Below, in pieces: positions 1-29,960 of a DNA stretch of 64,000 bases; position 1 is the stretch's first letter; each line of letters begins with the position of its first letter. The DNA is from Cristatella mucedo (lineage: Eukaryota; Bryozoa; Phylactolaemata; Cristatellidae): NCBI GenBank assembly GCA_009760855.2, contig WPIO01000001.1, positions 13,957,001 to 14,021,000 of the forward strand, given 5' to 3'. A model generated the notes under the pieces. It saw only the letters and a program-made list of their open reading frames with translations, ran no database searches and was not told the DNA's origin. Position numbers and translations under genes: made by a program.

Positions 1-666
1 AGAGTCACGATGGAAAGGTAGCCCGTGGTAATGGCATGAGGTCCATCACATTCGTCCAGGAGATAGACACCGAACGTCCAATGATGGACTGGCTGAGGCA
101 GTCAAGGTTCGGACCGAACCTTAAAAAAATCCCAAGATTGCACCCCTGCTCGACACTTGACAGTACATATAGCTTCTTTTCTCGAGCATGCACTTTGGCT
201 ACCCAAAAAGAGCTGCGGTTGCAAGTCAGCCGGGCTGCTTGCTGAGCCGCTCTTACATCTTTTTCCGAGAGGCTACAGGAAAGTGAAACGATCCATCCTA
301 CGAGTGAAATGTTGCATTGCAGGCGCTAGCATTTGTAGCCACCACACAGCAGAGACCCCACCGGCAGGTACTGCTGGAGCAAAACTGCTTGCTGTCACCC
401 ATGGCTGACCGGTTCAGTGACAGTAATCAGACAGGTACTGATCAAAACCCCATGAAAAATGGAAGACACATCATGTCCAAAGTGAAACCAGAAATGAAAA
501 GCGACGGTTCACATGCCTACACGAGGTCGTTGGCGTTAACATAGCTTAAAGCTGTGTCCCTACTAACGAGCAGCTAGCAAGCTTTCAGCTAGACATGAGT
601 TCAGCATGCACGGCTCACCCTCAGCCCAAGCAGCAGCATGCCGCGCAAGACAAAGAGCCACAATAC
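1..666. other. No recognised feature; probably intron of the left SDR paralog
   Basis: No coding similarity or known repeat was recognised. The stretch follows the donor site of the exon at 667-751, so it should be intron of that gene. The short open frames here have no splice context and no family features. Confidence 0.4.
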
Positions 667-751
667 CCGTTAGGTACACCGTCCAGTCTGGACATTCCTT
701 CAGGAACCTCCTAACGATGGCATAGCCAATGCCCTGATTCGCACCTGTCAC
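667..751 (-). CDS. Carbonyl-reductase-like SDR paralog, single exon (partial gene)
   Basis: This 85-nt exon encodes the cofactor-binding start of a short-chain dehydrogenase/reductase. It reads V-T-G-A-N-Q-G-I-G, the TGxxxGIG nucleotide-binding loop, and ends in V-Y-L-T, the second beta strand of the Rossmann fold. It is preceded by an AG acceptor (ctctgacag) and followed by a GT donor (gtattg), and it ends in phase 1. The complete SDR gene to the right has an exon of the same length and phase at 19274-19358; 20 of the 28 encoded residues are identical. Because it lies downstream of that gene's stop codon, it must belong to a second SDR gene whose later exons lie beyond the left edge. Its short first exon (about 8 codons, phase 0) should lie between 752 and 7107, but I did not find it. 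A lone pseudo-exon is the alternative; the open frame and intact splice sites argue against it. Confidence 0.75.
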
Positions 752-2679
752 CTGTCAGAGAAGCAAAAGTAGCAAGTGCACTGGGGGGGAGCACAATAAT
801 TCGCGCCATTCACTGCTGCTGCTGCTGGCTGCCGATTGCTACTGATGCTGGCTACTGCTGAAAGGAAATTGGGCCAATGCACCATGCACCAAATAAACAA
901 AGCTTCTCATGCCTATCAATAAAAATTCATTCTTATATGCAGACAAATCTTACAAACATGCAGTGCCAGGGTAGAGGCTCACTGCCAGAGACATTGCACA
1001 GAAGCCGCCACGGCCAAAACTCAACCTCAAGTAGTTGTCTCTGACTCCGAGCTCAGCCTTCACTAATGGCTCCAGCTACAGTACTTTTTTTTGCCTAACT
1101 AGACAGGACCCCCATGATCGCAACGATTGAGCAATCGATTCCTTCCACCTCGGCTTGCCGATTTTAGTGTTGTAAATTTCCCACCTCAGCATGCTTTCCC
1201 GAAAGATCTTGGGGAATCTTTTAAGGCGATCAGAGACTGCGCTCATTCTGCTTGCTGAGAGGTTTAGTTTACAAGCTAAGAGTCACTCCTCAGGCTCGAG
1301 TAGACTCCCCTCAACCTGCCCGTGTGCAGCAGGCAACTAGTCACCTGTCACCACCGCACTCCTAGCTTGTGCATCTTTTTTTGCCAGTCTCTCAAATGTA
1401 CCATCTCCACTGATGCTGTTAGACTGACACTGGAGTACAGTTATCAAAAAAGGAAGCCATTGAACAACAGGTAGTCACAGTGGGCTCCCCTTTGCCTACG
1501 ACAGGTGCACAGTGACCCGCCAGCCTTCATTCATAGCCAGTCACTTGAGCATTACTCGGCTCACAGCATCGCGAATTTGCCTTTTACTTGTTGTTTATTG
1601 CTGGCCTTTGAGCAGCCTTGTATGAGCGCCACTTCGTTCTGTATTGCACTACACACTCTCGGCTGCTGTCTCATACTGGCGGCCCAGGTGGGCCAGGAGG
1701 CATATTTACACAAGATACCATTTGTCGGTCACTTTCGGGATACCGAAAGCAGTTTGAGAACTCAAAACTTACTAATTCGAGCAACTCACGTGGGATCGTC
1801 ATGATCGAGAGGTGCTGCAAGACCGCCAAGTCTAGCAACGACAAGGCGCTCCTGCTGCTGCTGCTGCTGCTGCCTCTGCCGCTGCTACTACTCGTCGGCC
1901 GGCAAGCAGCCTGACGGGGCTCTACCTCTCTGCCAGCTCAATCTCCACTGGTGATAACACGTTCGTTGCACTAGGTGCACTAGGTGTACAGGTGTATAAA
2001 CTAGTGCTTGCAAGCTGCACTCTGCATGCTGCACTGCATGTGGCTGCTGCTGGTGCCTCGCATCTTGGCCGAGGACTTCACAGTGGACAGCATCGAAAAT
2101 GCACGTTTAACTCCTGAACACGACACGAGACATCTACTTTGTCGCACGCTCTATAAAATACCTATACCATTGAGAAGGCTAGCACTGACGGCTTGTCACA
2201 CTTACAATTACCTGCATGCCAAAGAAGTGAACCACGTTTAGCTTCTGAGTCTTCGCTAAAGCGGCGTTTACACGGTGATTCTTGCTCCCTTCCTGCTTGT
2301 CCTACTTGAGTCTTCAGTTTATATGTCCCAGACACTGGATGACAGTCCAAGACTTAAGGAAGGCAGGACTCAGCAGCCAAACGTAGCTCTACTTCTTGGC
2401 CAAGACTCAGGCAAGACTTAGCAAACGACCAATAATAGGCGCCGTCAAGACCACGTCTTCTTCATTACTTTGAAAACTATGGCAGGCATTCAAGCATTCC
2501 ACCTCCCTAACAAACGCAATTTTCCAAGGATCACTCAGGGGGTGGAGCAAGTACGAAGTAAGACTTAAAGAAAGACCCACCCGTGTAAACTTCCAACAAG
2601 AAGGATAACCGAAGTAGGACAGAAACAGATCGGAAGTAACACTCACCGAGTAAACTCGGCCTAAGTCTTCCTTAAATAA
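752..2679. other. No gene recognised; contains a short (CTG)n tract
   Basis: This lies upstream of the left SDR exon and downstream of the complete SDR gene. The only structure noted is a CTG/CTC-rich run at about 1850-1873. The open frames of up to 99 codons show no family similarity. Confidence 0.4.
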
Positions 2680-2813
2680 TTTGTTTATCAAGCATGATAT
2701 TACTCACGATTCAATCGCGTTTCCCTTTGCAGCAAATATAAAGCGCCTAGAAAGAGATTGAGTTCTCTGAGGGCGCTTTATCGAGTGCATTATTATTATT
2801 ATTATTATTATTT
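2680..2813 (+). mobile_element. LINE family 1, 3'-end fragment with (ATT)n tail
   Basis: This is a very short 5'-truncated copy of the LINE family that is better preserved at 13180-14103. It keeps the last part of the 3' UTR, including the inverted arms GCGCC and GGCGC around an AGAG/CTCT inner stem, and then runs into an ATT repeat. The tail plus repeat is the expected 3' end of a target-primed insertion. Confidence 0.8.
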
Positions 2814-2819
2814 TTATTA

Positions 2820-4930
2820 AGTCTTGGACCGCACCTCAGTCTTGGTGGCTTATGCACAAAAGACTCCAGCAGGGCAGAAGCAGGAAGGAAGCAAGGCTTA
2901 CCATGTAAACGCAGCTTTAGGCTGGCAGGCCCCTTTCCCTATGCCCAAGTCTCCATACATCGGCCTAGATGCCTTGTGCTCACTAATCCGAGCTGTTGCC
3001 CGTGAATGCTCATAATTTACTTCATAAAACCTACAACTTCAGTAAAAAACCTATCGCTTAAGTCACGTGATGTGTGCATCGAGCCAAGGAATAAGGGGTA
3101 ACAGAGGGATTCAGTGCGTCCTCGCCACAGCGTCGGTACCCTAAACGTCTTAACTATTCCATATAACAGTAAGGCTCGATCGCAGATGTGTCGCGTCGGC
3201 CCTGAAGCTCGCTCTAAGATGACGAGGTCAAGGTGAGGTAGAGGTACATCAGCCTTACATAATGTTGTGCCTGTGCGTGAGGTTCCGAGAACTTTTGAGG
3301 TTTTTCCGAACGGGCTCTCGGCCAAATGCTAATAGTGACTATCAAGATCGATTTAAAATTGCTGCTCGCCCGAAAACCAACTGTTTACTACAACTACTAT
3401 ATTATTTAATAAGGCGCCGTTTGTTAACTCTGCCGGTCGCAACTATCCGGTCTTTGGCACGATACGCTCCCGAAACTCTCTCGGTCAAGCCTGCTGCGCC
3501 ATAAATCGGAAAGCATAATTTATTGTTGATGCCTTGGCTGGATATAGCAAACCCTAACGGAGGCCAGCTAATGCAGAGGAAACGCAGAACCATGAGCGAT
3601 GCACCGCTTACATGGGCTCGCGCCCTTCGGCCCGGCAATCTCTTAAGAACCAGACTCTACTCCGGACTCAGGATTCCCAACGGAAGCATTACGCAAACAT
3701 TCTGGCTCACTTTTTCCAACCCCGCGTACATTATGTACTAACTACAACGCGAGATGCCGCACTCCGCTGCCAATGTACATAAGCGCGGCATTCCGGCTAA
3801 GTCGGTGGGCGGGGCGCAACATTGAGACATTGCTACTACGCCCTTGCGTTGGTGTAGCATTTAAGCTTAACAATAAACTTACCACAGCTACTTTAATGTT
3901 GCTCATTACTGCGTCGAATAGCAATGCACAAATTTACAGACGACAGTCCAATCCTACACTGGGACGAGCAGAACTAGAAGTCGATTGTGGGACTCGCTCC
4001 TGCTGGCGGTCGACCAATAGTACGCGATCGACAGCAGCTTAGCGGCCACTCCTTCACCTCTTTCTGCCCCCCCCCCCTTATGGTCCTGAGTAAGATGTTT
4101 CGTCCTTGGAAATTTCGGTAGCTGACCTTTCGGCTACACACGTTTCAACGCTGGACGTTAGGGCCCAGGTTTTTTGGCTACCGACATTTTGCCACAGCAA
4201 ATTTCGGCTCAGGGCGGTTCGGTAGCGGATGTTGCGGCCGGAGACCCCGGCCCTACTGCCGGATATTCCGATTGCCCAAACCGTGGTTTCGGCCGCGAGA
4301 GCTGATGGCTCAGCTGCGGTGTCCGCTAATTGGATGCGATGCACCAACCTTGAAGTGAACTTGTCTTTTCCTCTATGCCAATGACGTTAAACCTATAACC
4401 ATTTGTCTTAATAATTAACCCCGAATAGCGCTCTGATTTAAGCGGCTGCTTAGCACAACCGGGGGTAGGGGTATGACTAATCATGAAATTCTTATTTGAG
4501 TGTCCGGCTGTTTTTACGTATTCGCGCAACTTTTACGAAATTTTTCCACATCCTACAAAATCTTGACGCGTAACAGGTCGCAAATCGAAATATTTGCAGT
4601 TTTGCTCGCTGCCCAGAGTAAACAAATGAGAAACCGCACTAGCAGTTTCGAATCTTACTTCTGCTGATTCATCAATGCAGAGCGAGCATACACTTTCGGT
4701 CTTTCACTCAACAATTTGTTTTGCCTTTTAAGAGGCTGAAAACCAAACACTTTTGCGGTTCTTGTAGATTGAAACATTCACTTTTCTGGCTTCCGTATGA
4801 AGTAAGCCGTGAGGTAATCGAGGACCCGTGTAGATTTATAGACAGTTTTACGTATACAGTAAGAATTATAGAAATGGAAGAGATGAGCGGCTTTCACTTT
4901 CGAGGCTATCGATAGCAAAAAAAGAAAAGG
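2820..4930. other. No recognised feature
   Basis: I see no coding similarity, tRNA-like boxes or repeat shared with the rest of the window. There is a run of C at 4067-4077. Confidence 0.35.
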
Positions 4931-4944
4931 TAGATGATTGCGTC

Positions 4945-5022
4945 CCATCGTCCTGGGCATTTGAACCAAATACCTTAGACACCTGAGGCTCAAGTATTAG
5001 CAACTTAACCATGTCAAAGTAC
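4945..5022 (-). repeat. tRNA-like element (SINE head or tRNA relic)
   Basis: Read on the minus strand, this has an A-box-like TGGTTAAGTTGC followed about 35 bases later by a B-box-like GGTTCAAATGCC, the internal pol III promoter layout of tRNAs. The arms do not form a convincing complete cloverleaf, and no SINE body of the other families follows. A tRNA-derived SINE remnant is more likely than a working tRNA gene. Confidence 0.45.
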
Positions 5023-5270
5023 CTAGCGTCGTTAATTAATTAGCCTGAAAGAACCGACAGCAGCAGGTCTGTAAGCATTTTATGTTCGATTTATGTGAGG
5101 ATGAAGAACGTTATGCTACTTTAAACTATTGCAAACCCGTTTCTTAATGCTTTACGCTGAGAATAGTGGCAGAGAAGAGGATGGCATTTTATTCCTAACC
5201 CAGAACAAAAAAAATTACTATCACCGATTGCAATATTTCAGTTCAAGCCACTCATCACGAAATGACTTTA

Positions 5271-5272
<2 letters not shown>

Positions 5273-5344
<72 letters not shown>
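5273..5344. repeat. (AT)36 microsatellite
   Basis: An uninterrupted AT dinucleotide run of 72 bp. The Ile-Tyr open frames across it on both strands are artefacts of the repeat. Confidence 0.98.
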
Positions 5345-5346
<2 letters not shown>

Positions 5347-7107
5347 TAGAGCGGCTTTAGATGTCAGCGTTTCAAGAAAGCTTAAGTCTTGGAGCAAGTG
5401 CACTGACTAGACGATGGGCTATGGTTGAACGATCTAGGCCAGGGTTCCCGGCGTTGCAATGTCTCATTTCAACCAATACTCAAATTATTGTTTATCTATT
5501 GTAAACTCAACGGTGTTGGGCCTTTGTCTGGCAAGACATGGTTCCGAATCCAATTGTGAGTATTCAGCAGCAACGTGGGGAAAGCAGCTAGGTGGCTGCA
5601 CTCACAACCCAGATGACACATGGCACTCTTATCTACTTACGTACGGTTGTTTGACACGCCCGGTAAGGTCAAGGCTAATTGCCCTTCCTAATTCTGGCGA
5701 GGCAGCTACCTACGATGCGTGCTCTGCCCGTCTACTTCCGTTGCACGGAAATTGCTCAGTAGTTGCTTGAAGGTAGAGTTTCTTCTTCGGATCTATAGTG
5801 CTTCCCCGGATGCGTGCAACTGTTTGGTCTGCAGTGTTGCCTATATGCCCAGTCAGTGTCTGGCATACCCCTCATATGCTGTGAGCATGATACAAATAAG
5901 CGCTTATGTCATTGCCGTTGACGTGCCACACAGCTCAGCATATGTACTCAATGAGGGCACTCCAGATCCAAGCTGAGGATACTTCAGTCCCAACGCCAAC
6001 CTCCCACAGCACGAAAGCACTGAGCACTCTGCCCGTGTCAGTAAAACGCACCTTTACCACGCTTTAAAACTAGGTTTGCCGTGCAACAGGGCTCAATTTA
6101 AAAGGAGAAAGAAAATTACAAACAGGCAAGTCTGTATATCTGTTAGTTTGTCAGTAATAGCACTGCACCTCTCGTTCTGCCGAAGATTAGAGGTGGAATT
6201 ATATGCGTTACAATTATGCGTTCAAACTTGCATGATGCCTGAAAATGAATTAATATACCTCATGCACATAAAAGTGAGAAAATAGTCACAATGTGCCAGC
6301 ATCTGTATTTCTATGCCAGTGGTCAAAAGAGTCGTTTCATTATGGTACTGGTAAATCGAGTCAAAATGATGTAGTCACAGCCACTGCGAGAGCAGTCATG
6401 ATGCATACGAATAAGGCCGGATATGCGACGGCCATTTCGACAAGGCCAAGCTTGATGGCCATTGGCATACAACGTTCAGTGGAGCGACAAAAAATCCCTG
6501 TCCATCCGTGAAGCCTGATTTCTGACACCAGGCAAAGCACTGACTGTCGCTGGCCAGAAGCATTTGCAGCCAGCCTGGCTCTAGTACTAAGTTCTCCGCT
6601 GCAAGTACGTATTGCACATGCGAACATACACCTACTGCCTTAGCATGCACATGCCAGTACAAGAAGCAACCAGACATACCATCTATTCAGTCCAACGACC
6701 TACTTGGCAGCGTTCGTCCCCTGGTTCGAAGGCCATCTTTCTTGGCTTTATCCCATTCTTTCTCTGAATCACTGCACGAGGCCTGTGAGTCGAAAAAGAG
6801 CGTGTCTCCTTTTCTTATATCCTTTATAGATCAGCACATGTGACAACTCCGACAAGATGCCATGGTCCAATTCCCAACCTCTCGAACGGGCTAATTTGAA
6901 AACGCTACCACGTCAGTAGTGATTGCTTTGAATCACAATATGTCTAAACAATAAGCTCACATGGTCAGATAGACGAGTTTAGCCATCCTCTAACCTGTCC
7001 AGCCGTCGTCATCTCCGTTGTCAAACGTATCAACAACACATAAGACTAGAAGTCGGCCTCCGGTGTGCTGATGCGAAGCTATCACACACGCCACGTTAAT
7101 GACACGG
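5345..7107. other. No gene recognised; 3' flank of the complete SDR gene
   Basis: This interval is just downstream of the SDR stop codon and should contain that gene's 3' UTR. I did not find an unambiguous AATAAA in the right position, and no repeat family was recognised. Confidence 0.35.
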
Positions 7108-23507
<16,400 letters not shown>

Positions 23508-23814
23508 CGCGATGGACTTCTCCAGCCCAGCGACCGTAAACAGCAGATCAACCACGTGCGGACTCGCTGCCGCTCCGGCAAGACACGACCAACAGCCATC
23601 CCATCTTTTCCCATTTCCGCCATGCAAGAGGAAAGCATATATCTATGGGCGATGGCCTATAGTTCCTTCTCTAGAGTTATCTCCCGTACTTGTCAGCCAC
23701 CTATGGATTACCAGCTAATACGCGGTCCTGCTCACAGCAGATGTCATGGGCATAGTGCCCATAAGCAAGTGTGCATCGTTTGCTACGGGTACTATGCCCA
23801 TAGCAAACTCACGC

Positions 23815-24020
23815 AATTCTACTCACTATCTCAACTGCTCTCCTGACTCTGCTATGCTTCCCACTTTCTCTTTGTTTCGTGAGATGAAGTCTGTTGGCTA
23901 CCGAATGCGTACCGAAAGCCGCTTAGGCTGTGAGTGGGCTATACACAACTCTCCTGCGTAACACCCACTTAACCTTTATGGCTTTGTGGAGTTACAGACG
24001 GAGATACATTAAAATTATAT
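23815..24020 (+). mobile_element. LINE family 2, 3'-end fragment
   Basis: Well-preserved family 2 3' UTR, from cactatctcaactgctctcc to gtggagttacagacggagat followed by an ATTAAAATTATATT tail. It lies upstream of the SDR start codon, in its 5' flank. Confidence 0.8.
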
Positions 24021-24429
24021 TGCAAAAAATGCACTTTCTCCGGTGGATATTCTTACCAAAAGGTGAGTTCAAAAACTAGCTAACATTGATAAAGAATATT
24101 CAGTACCTCTAAAGGTAAGAAATCCTCTGAATAAGCAGATAAAAACGAGCCTAAAACCAGGTAGCTGAGGAATATAGTTGCTAAAATGGCGCCAAGGCGT
24201 CTGTTACAGACAGAAAAGGCATAGAGCGCTAGACAGGGAGACGGCCCGTTTTGAAGCTGTACGCCGTAAGTGAAAGAGTATTATTATTGTTTAGTTTGTG
24301 GTCGCAATGTGGCGTAGCTTGACTTTTACCGGCTTCTGGCGTTTGGGGGCAAGCGAGGGCTGCAAGCCGCCGTCACTTCCACGAGCGATACACAACGACA
24401 GCTACTCTCACGCTGCTGCGATCGTGGCG

Positions 24430-24695
24430 CATTCTTTCCAGCCACAATGAGCTGCTACTTCTATCCCACTTACTTCCTCGACTGCCCTGCTGACCCGGCC
24501 ATGCTTCTCACTTCCTCTTTGTTGCGAAAGATGAAGCCTTCTGGCTACCGAGTGCGTACCGAAAGCCGCTTAGGCTTTGAGTGGGCCATATAAAACTACT
24601 CAGTGAACTAATTATATTTATATGTAACTCTGTTGAGGAACAACCTCCTAGTTGTATGGCTTTGTAGAGGTACAGACGGAAATAAATTATATTGC
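24430..24695 (+). mobile_element. LINE family 2, 3'-end fragment with internal change
   Basis: Matches the copy at 23815 but carries extra AT-rich bases between the gtgggccatata block and the gtatggctttgtagaggtac block. It ends in aaataaattatatt. Confidence 0.7.
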
Positions 24696-24961
24696 CGCAT
24701 TGCAATGCCCTTCGATTATATGTGATGAGCTTGACAGCTAAGGGTACGAGGGCAAAGGCATAAACCACACGTGGAAGTTTCAGTTACTGTCCTTGCTTAT
24801 TGGTCAAACTTGTCATGATGATAGTATGCCTACTGTGATCTTGAGGCTTGCAAATACTGTTTGCTGATAGGCATACGGCTTCCTCATAAGCAGACTCGTG
24901 CTGCACCTACAAGTAGTTAGCCTCGCTCTAGAGCTCAAGCTTCACCAGTAATCGTCTCACG

Positions 24962-25058
24962 TCGGCAAAGACTAGCGCCGTTACGAGCGCTGCGTTTGCA
25001 AACTAATGGACATTAGTGCATTAGTGCAGAAGCCGCCAAGTCCGTCGGTCGCATTTGG
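24962..25058 (-). repeat. Short dispersed element, about 95 bp
   Basis: Read on the minus strand, this shares ggcggcttctgca, then a variable spacer, then gcaaacgcagcgctcgt followed by ggcgctagtc and a gacg end with 48050-48115. A shorter part recurs at 50672-50715. The element has no coding potential, and its type is unknown. Confidence 0.55.
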
Positions 25059-25233
25059 TGTCGGAGTTTTGGATAATTGCTGAGGACCCTTGGATGTTTT
25101 CTTTTTCGCTGGTCTTATCGCTTACGATTATATGGGTGAGCATTGAACCTGAAATGCGGCTTTCTATATTGGCTGGATTAAGGCAGGCACAGACCGAAAT
25201 AGTGAGTGCTTGAATGCTGAAGTATTGCTTTTC

Positions 25234-25260
25234 CCTGCCTGCCTGCCTGCCTGCCTGCCT
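25234..25260. repeat. (CCTG)n microsatellite
   Basis: Almost seven uninterrupted units of CCTG. Confidence 0.95.
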
Positions 25261-28200
25261 TCCAGCACTTTGAACTCTTTTAACTTTCCTGCATAAGTTG
25301 ATTACGTTCGCACTTGGATGGCAGCAGCAAACTCTCTCGATTTGAATGGTGGTAAAATCAATTTACTAGTTAAAAGCAAACCTAGTGTTACTCGGAGATT
25401 CCAAGTCCTGCTCAACCTATGTGTACTGTACTTCGATTAGGAAGCGCCCTGCAGTTAAAAATGAGTTAAGATAGATCTCTCGATCACCTATCGCCTGTGA
25501 ACTGACAGATTACTGGACACCCCTGCCTCTCCAAGACACGGCTGCCTAGTATCAGATGTGCCTTGAATTCCGACCATTAATCTGTGTGGCAAGTCAGCCG
25601 TGCCCAAGTCAATCGATTGATGGCACCACGGAAGCAAAAGCCAGTCTTATGTCATTCAGATTATTGATCTGCTTTCAATCATTGATTTTTGCCATGCTAT
25701 TATGATGAAAGGTTGGGGCTGCACAATACCACATACTTGGGCTTTTGTCATACAAAAACGGTACGCGAATTGTACATAGCCGTCGGGGTTTCGCTCGCTC
25801 GACAGAATATGCGAACTACGTAGAATGGAATTATTCAAACTGTCGCCATTTCCCGGAAGTATTGTTTCGCTTCAATATTTCGAACTGCACGCTTGTGCGT
25901 GCGTGTGTGTGAAATGGGTTGGTCTACGGTTGGATCTATTACAACACCAATTATAATGGATGCAACCACAGATCTACACACATCGGTCCTATAGTACATC
26001 ATGACAATATTAACCTAACCCGCTATCAATGCTACAACAGTAAAAAACCAATTTGAGACTTTTCTTGATGGACTTTTTAGTGATCATTGTTCTAAGAACA
26101 CTAAAAATCCGTATTAATCCCTTCAGAGTTGTTTACACGAATGTACAGGTATATAACAAGTGGCGGACTTTCTGCAGTTTTTAGTCGGTCTATATAAATT
26201 CATTCACAACTGTTAGCTGGTATTCTCGTTGAATTATTCAGCCCGGTAGAGTAACTAGGTTTTGCACGGAGCTTTCAAATATCCAATAGAAGTTTTATTA
26301 CGCGGCTATGGCGAGAGACAGCGAGATATTTGTACTAGACCCTATCTCCTTTGTCTTGCTGGCGTATGGCAGAAAATAGCTCAACGGTGAATAGACCCAG
26401 CATGGATACGATCGTCCCATACTCATGGATTGTCCAGCACAGCTCTGACTTCATACTTTTAGCTAGGAGCGCTAAATCGGTGCTTGCGTCAAGGACTTAT
26501 TACAGTTGGCCAACCCTACCACGTAGGCTATTCACAATGGCGAAGCTACCTTTGTGGAGGATTTTGCTTTGTAAATGCGTAGTAGAGGCAGTAGCCCCGC
26601 TGGCGATTCCGCTTGAAGTTTAGCAATGCCTCAGCACATTAGAAGCTATATGCATTACATACGAAAACATCTTAGTAAAGGGAAGCCGCCTTAAACCACA
26701 CATCTATGGGTAGAAAACACTGAATTCGTGCACAGACGCACAACCTATAAGGTCAAGCACTGAGAAAACCTGTCGTTTGAAGAATCTCCCATTAAAGGCC
26801 CGGAAGATGTGGAACCTTAGCAGTATTTGGCTATTTAGAAGGGCACAACAGCTCCGAGCCAGATGCAGTTGATTCGCCTGCTATTACCTGCAGTATCTAC
26901 TCTATTGCAGTACATACTTTTTGTTATATGCCTAGATCAGTCCATATTGATAACGTAATGGTTGAAGTCAGAATTGCCGTCGCCGATTAACCGGCAGCAG
27001 CTTCCGGCATGAGCCGCTGTCGGAAGGCAGCTGCGTAGCATATTTGTGTTAGAAAGCGTCGGCGGTGCAGGCTGGCCAACTAGGGCAATGCTCATAGAAA
27101 ATGACTAAATCTAGATGCGAGCGTTGAAGATATTTCCGCCGGTCCAAGTAGTGCCGAATATTAACTAACTTCAAGGTGATACAATGGTGCTAGTGAAAGC
27201 ATTATGCTTACCTGCAATCTCACACGATCCGAAACTAAGTCAAAATCAAAATCGCCCAGGTGATCCCCTTAATTTTCATTGTATGTCGACTAGTAATTTG
27301 CTATAGCACACGGCTGTTTCTACGGACAAAACGTGCGGCTTGCTGCGGACGCACCCAGAGAGTGCCGAGGACGAGCAATCGGTCGCTAGTGCCGTGCTGT
27401 GTTAGTCGGGGACATCTGTACGCGGCAGTACTGTATAGCACAATTATTGCAGCGTGCCGCGTTTGGTAACAGGATTAACGCAATCTAGTTTTCATGCCCT
27501 TAGCGTATTCAAAAATGTGAAGGTCCGACGTTGGGCGCTCAGCCTGTTCAATCCCTCAGACAGCTCCAGTCCGGCTGAGGGGGGGTGAGGACAAATAAAG
27601 GCTCGTGCCCGGCAGGCCGCCACGAGGGCATGGTAGCCTGAATGGCTTTGCGATACTTGGGGTCAGTCATTCTCTTTTGGGTTCCGCTAAGGTTGCCTTC
27701 CAGCCAGATCAAGGATGGAATGTATACTGTAGGCAGAGGCAGGCCGGATTGTTTACGGTCCCAGTCAGGTGTCGCTACGAATCGGACAGCAGGAGTCATC
27801 CAACGTGACCCAGGGACCCACCGCAGATCGATGCATGCTTGACGACGCCCCCCCCCCGGTCATTCAATTCATTGCCGGCTATGAAATGGGGAGACGGCCG
27901 ATCATTCTTTGCCAACCATGAAAAGAGACGACGGCAGTCATGGTGGCAGCGGCGAGAGGGTCAGGCTAAATTGCTCGGCTGCCTTCACACGTCGCCGCTT
28001 TCCGTTTTGCGGTCTGCTCACTAAGCTACGCTACTATCCGGCTGCTACTTTGCGTTGACTTATTTAAGCCTCAATGATGCAAGTGCTATCGGCCAGGGCA
28101 CCACGTTTGTGCTTAGCGTGCAACTCGGGACGCCTCCATATTTATGGCTGTCGATTTTTTTACTCTGCGTGCGCTCTGCTGTCAGTATGACCGAAACGTC

Positions 28201-28789
28201 GGGCCTCTGACGCAGCAAGCAACCGTTTAACAAGTTAGGTGTTGCGAGCCTGTAGCGTGCATCTCTCTACGACTAGAGGAACAGGTCCACTACTGGCTCG
28301 TGGAACGAACAGCCGCAGCATCGGGCAGTTGATCCTTTAGATCCTAGTAGAAGTGTCCGGCGAAATTTGGAGCGCTACACTAAGGACGAGCCACGGGGGG
28401 GGGGAGATACCGCACATCTGCTAAATAGTTTAACTCGAGTCCACTCTAGCCCTCTAGCCCACGACCCGACAACGCTACCGTATGCTAAACTCGGTCCTCA
28501 TTTCAGGTCCATTCTAGAATTGAGTGCAGCGCCGCGACACTGCAGGCTTGCTGGCCTCATGAACTCAGAGTGTTTCTTCAGAAGGATTTATATTAAGACT
28601 TGATTAAGTGGAAGCAGTAGGGTCATTTTGCGAACAAAACCCGCGCTTTCAGTTCGCACGCTTCTGAAGCGCGGAACTCACTAGCAACCAACATCACGAT
28701 GTATCCACTGACTTGGGACATTTAAGCGAAGCTGCAAACTCACAGTATTTTCTCTGTCAGTGTGAGTTGGTTCTTGATGTGCTAGCTCT

Positions 28790-28912
28790 TGCTGAAACTG
28801 TTGCTAACTGTGCATAACCAGCTGACATGCTTTCTTTCCTGTATATAAAGTGTCGGAAACGAGCTTTTTCTCTTGGGGCGTTGTAAAAATGTATTATTAT
28901 TATTATATCATT
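28790..28912 (+). mobile_element. LINE family 1-like tail fragment
   Basis: Includes a ctgacatgctttctttcctg block, ctcttggggcgttgtaaaaa and an ATT repeat, resembling the degraded family 1 3' ends at 20560 and 34970. Confidence 0.5.
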
Positions 28913-29279
28913 CCAAATCTCATCTCAACGGAGGAATAATGAATCTGTCTCTCCTGCATGCTCCAACTTTCCTGGGGTAAACCAGGTGCACAGTCAAAGC
29001 TGAAACTCTTTCCCGAGAGCCGTGTACTGTAAACAGTTTAGAATACAGAGGTGTACGGTCGTGCAATCGTGCAAAGACGGCAGCTTCACCGGTAACCTGA
29101 GTAACTGTAGCCAACAATCGCAGCTGTGCAGTCGACTCGGCGGCCGAAAATTCGTACGATTGCCCGACAGCGGACGACGCTGGCTCTCCGGGGCACTGGC
29201 TCTTTTTTTTTATAAAGTCCAATGTGAAAGTACAGTCCAATGTGAAAGTCCTACTGTATGCGACAACTCGGCCGCCAAC

Positions 29280-29960
29280 ATTCGGCGGCTGACAAGCTTA
29301 ACGCTTCGCTTTGCGGGAAGCGTTAAAAGTCCGCCCGGCGCCCGTACGCGTCCGAGCTCCGTTCGCTCGCGCCAGAGCGAACTGCGACCAGCCGATGCGC
29401 AGAGGGCTGGGCGTGCCCGGCTCATCGCCAGCCAACGTTTCTCCACCTTGTCTCGTGAGGCAGGCAGAAGACTGGACTCTCGCCCAAATCAAAGCGGAGC
29501 TCGAGGACTTCCGGGCTTACGCGCGAGCTCAGCTCGAGGTCGAGGCCAAGAAGAACGCCGCTCTGAGCGCGAGACTGGCCGAGCTCGCCGCTGAGAGAGA
29601 CGAGCAGGCCCGGCTACAGGCGCACCACGCGAGCTCAGCAGAGCGACTGAGCCGCGAGGTGACCAATCTAAGACTGGAAAACAGCAGGCTCTCTGCGCAG
29701 AGTCTGAGCGAGAAGCAGAGCAAGATCGAGGAGCTCTTGGCGGAAAAAAGAAAACTCAAGGAGAGGTGCGAACAGGCGGACTTGACTAACAGGTGAGACT
29801 ATTTAAATCCGTTCCCTGGTGACGGTCGCTCGTTGGCCCGATCCTTCTTTCCGTCCCTTCTCACCCCCCCCCCGATTATTCTCTGCAGCCCCTCCCCTTG
29901 CTCGCTCGGGAGCGTATCTCGTCTTCGTCATCTCGTTTCGCCGCTTCCATCCAAGGAGTT
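29280..29960 (+). promoter_or_regulatory. CpG-rich stretch over the first recognised coiled-coil exon
   Basis: CpG dinucleotides are much denser here than in the flanks. The stretch begins just ahead of the open coiled-coil exon and ends within the next intron, consistent with a promoter and first-exon region. No TATA box or start site can be picked with confidence. Confidence 0.4.

Larger units (their letters stand above)
24696..28785. other. Long stretch without recognised gene
   Basis: Only small structures are visible: a CCTG repeat (25234-25260) and a short dispersed element (24962-25058). An 83-codon minus-strand frame at 27548-27799 and a 90-codon plus frame at 26351-26623 have no family features that I recognise. 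Confidence 0.4.

Noticed and set aside
5129-5410. Ile-Tyr repeat frames on both strands
   Set aside because: Artefact of the (AT)36 repeat.
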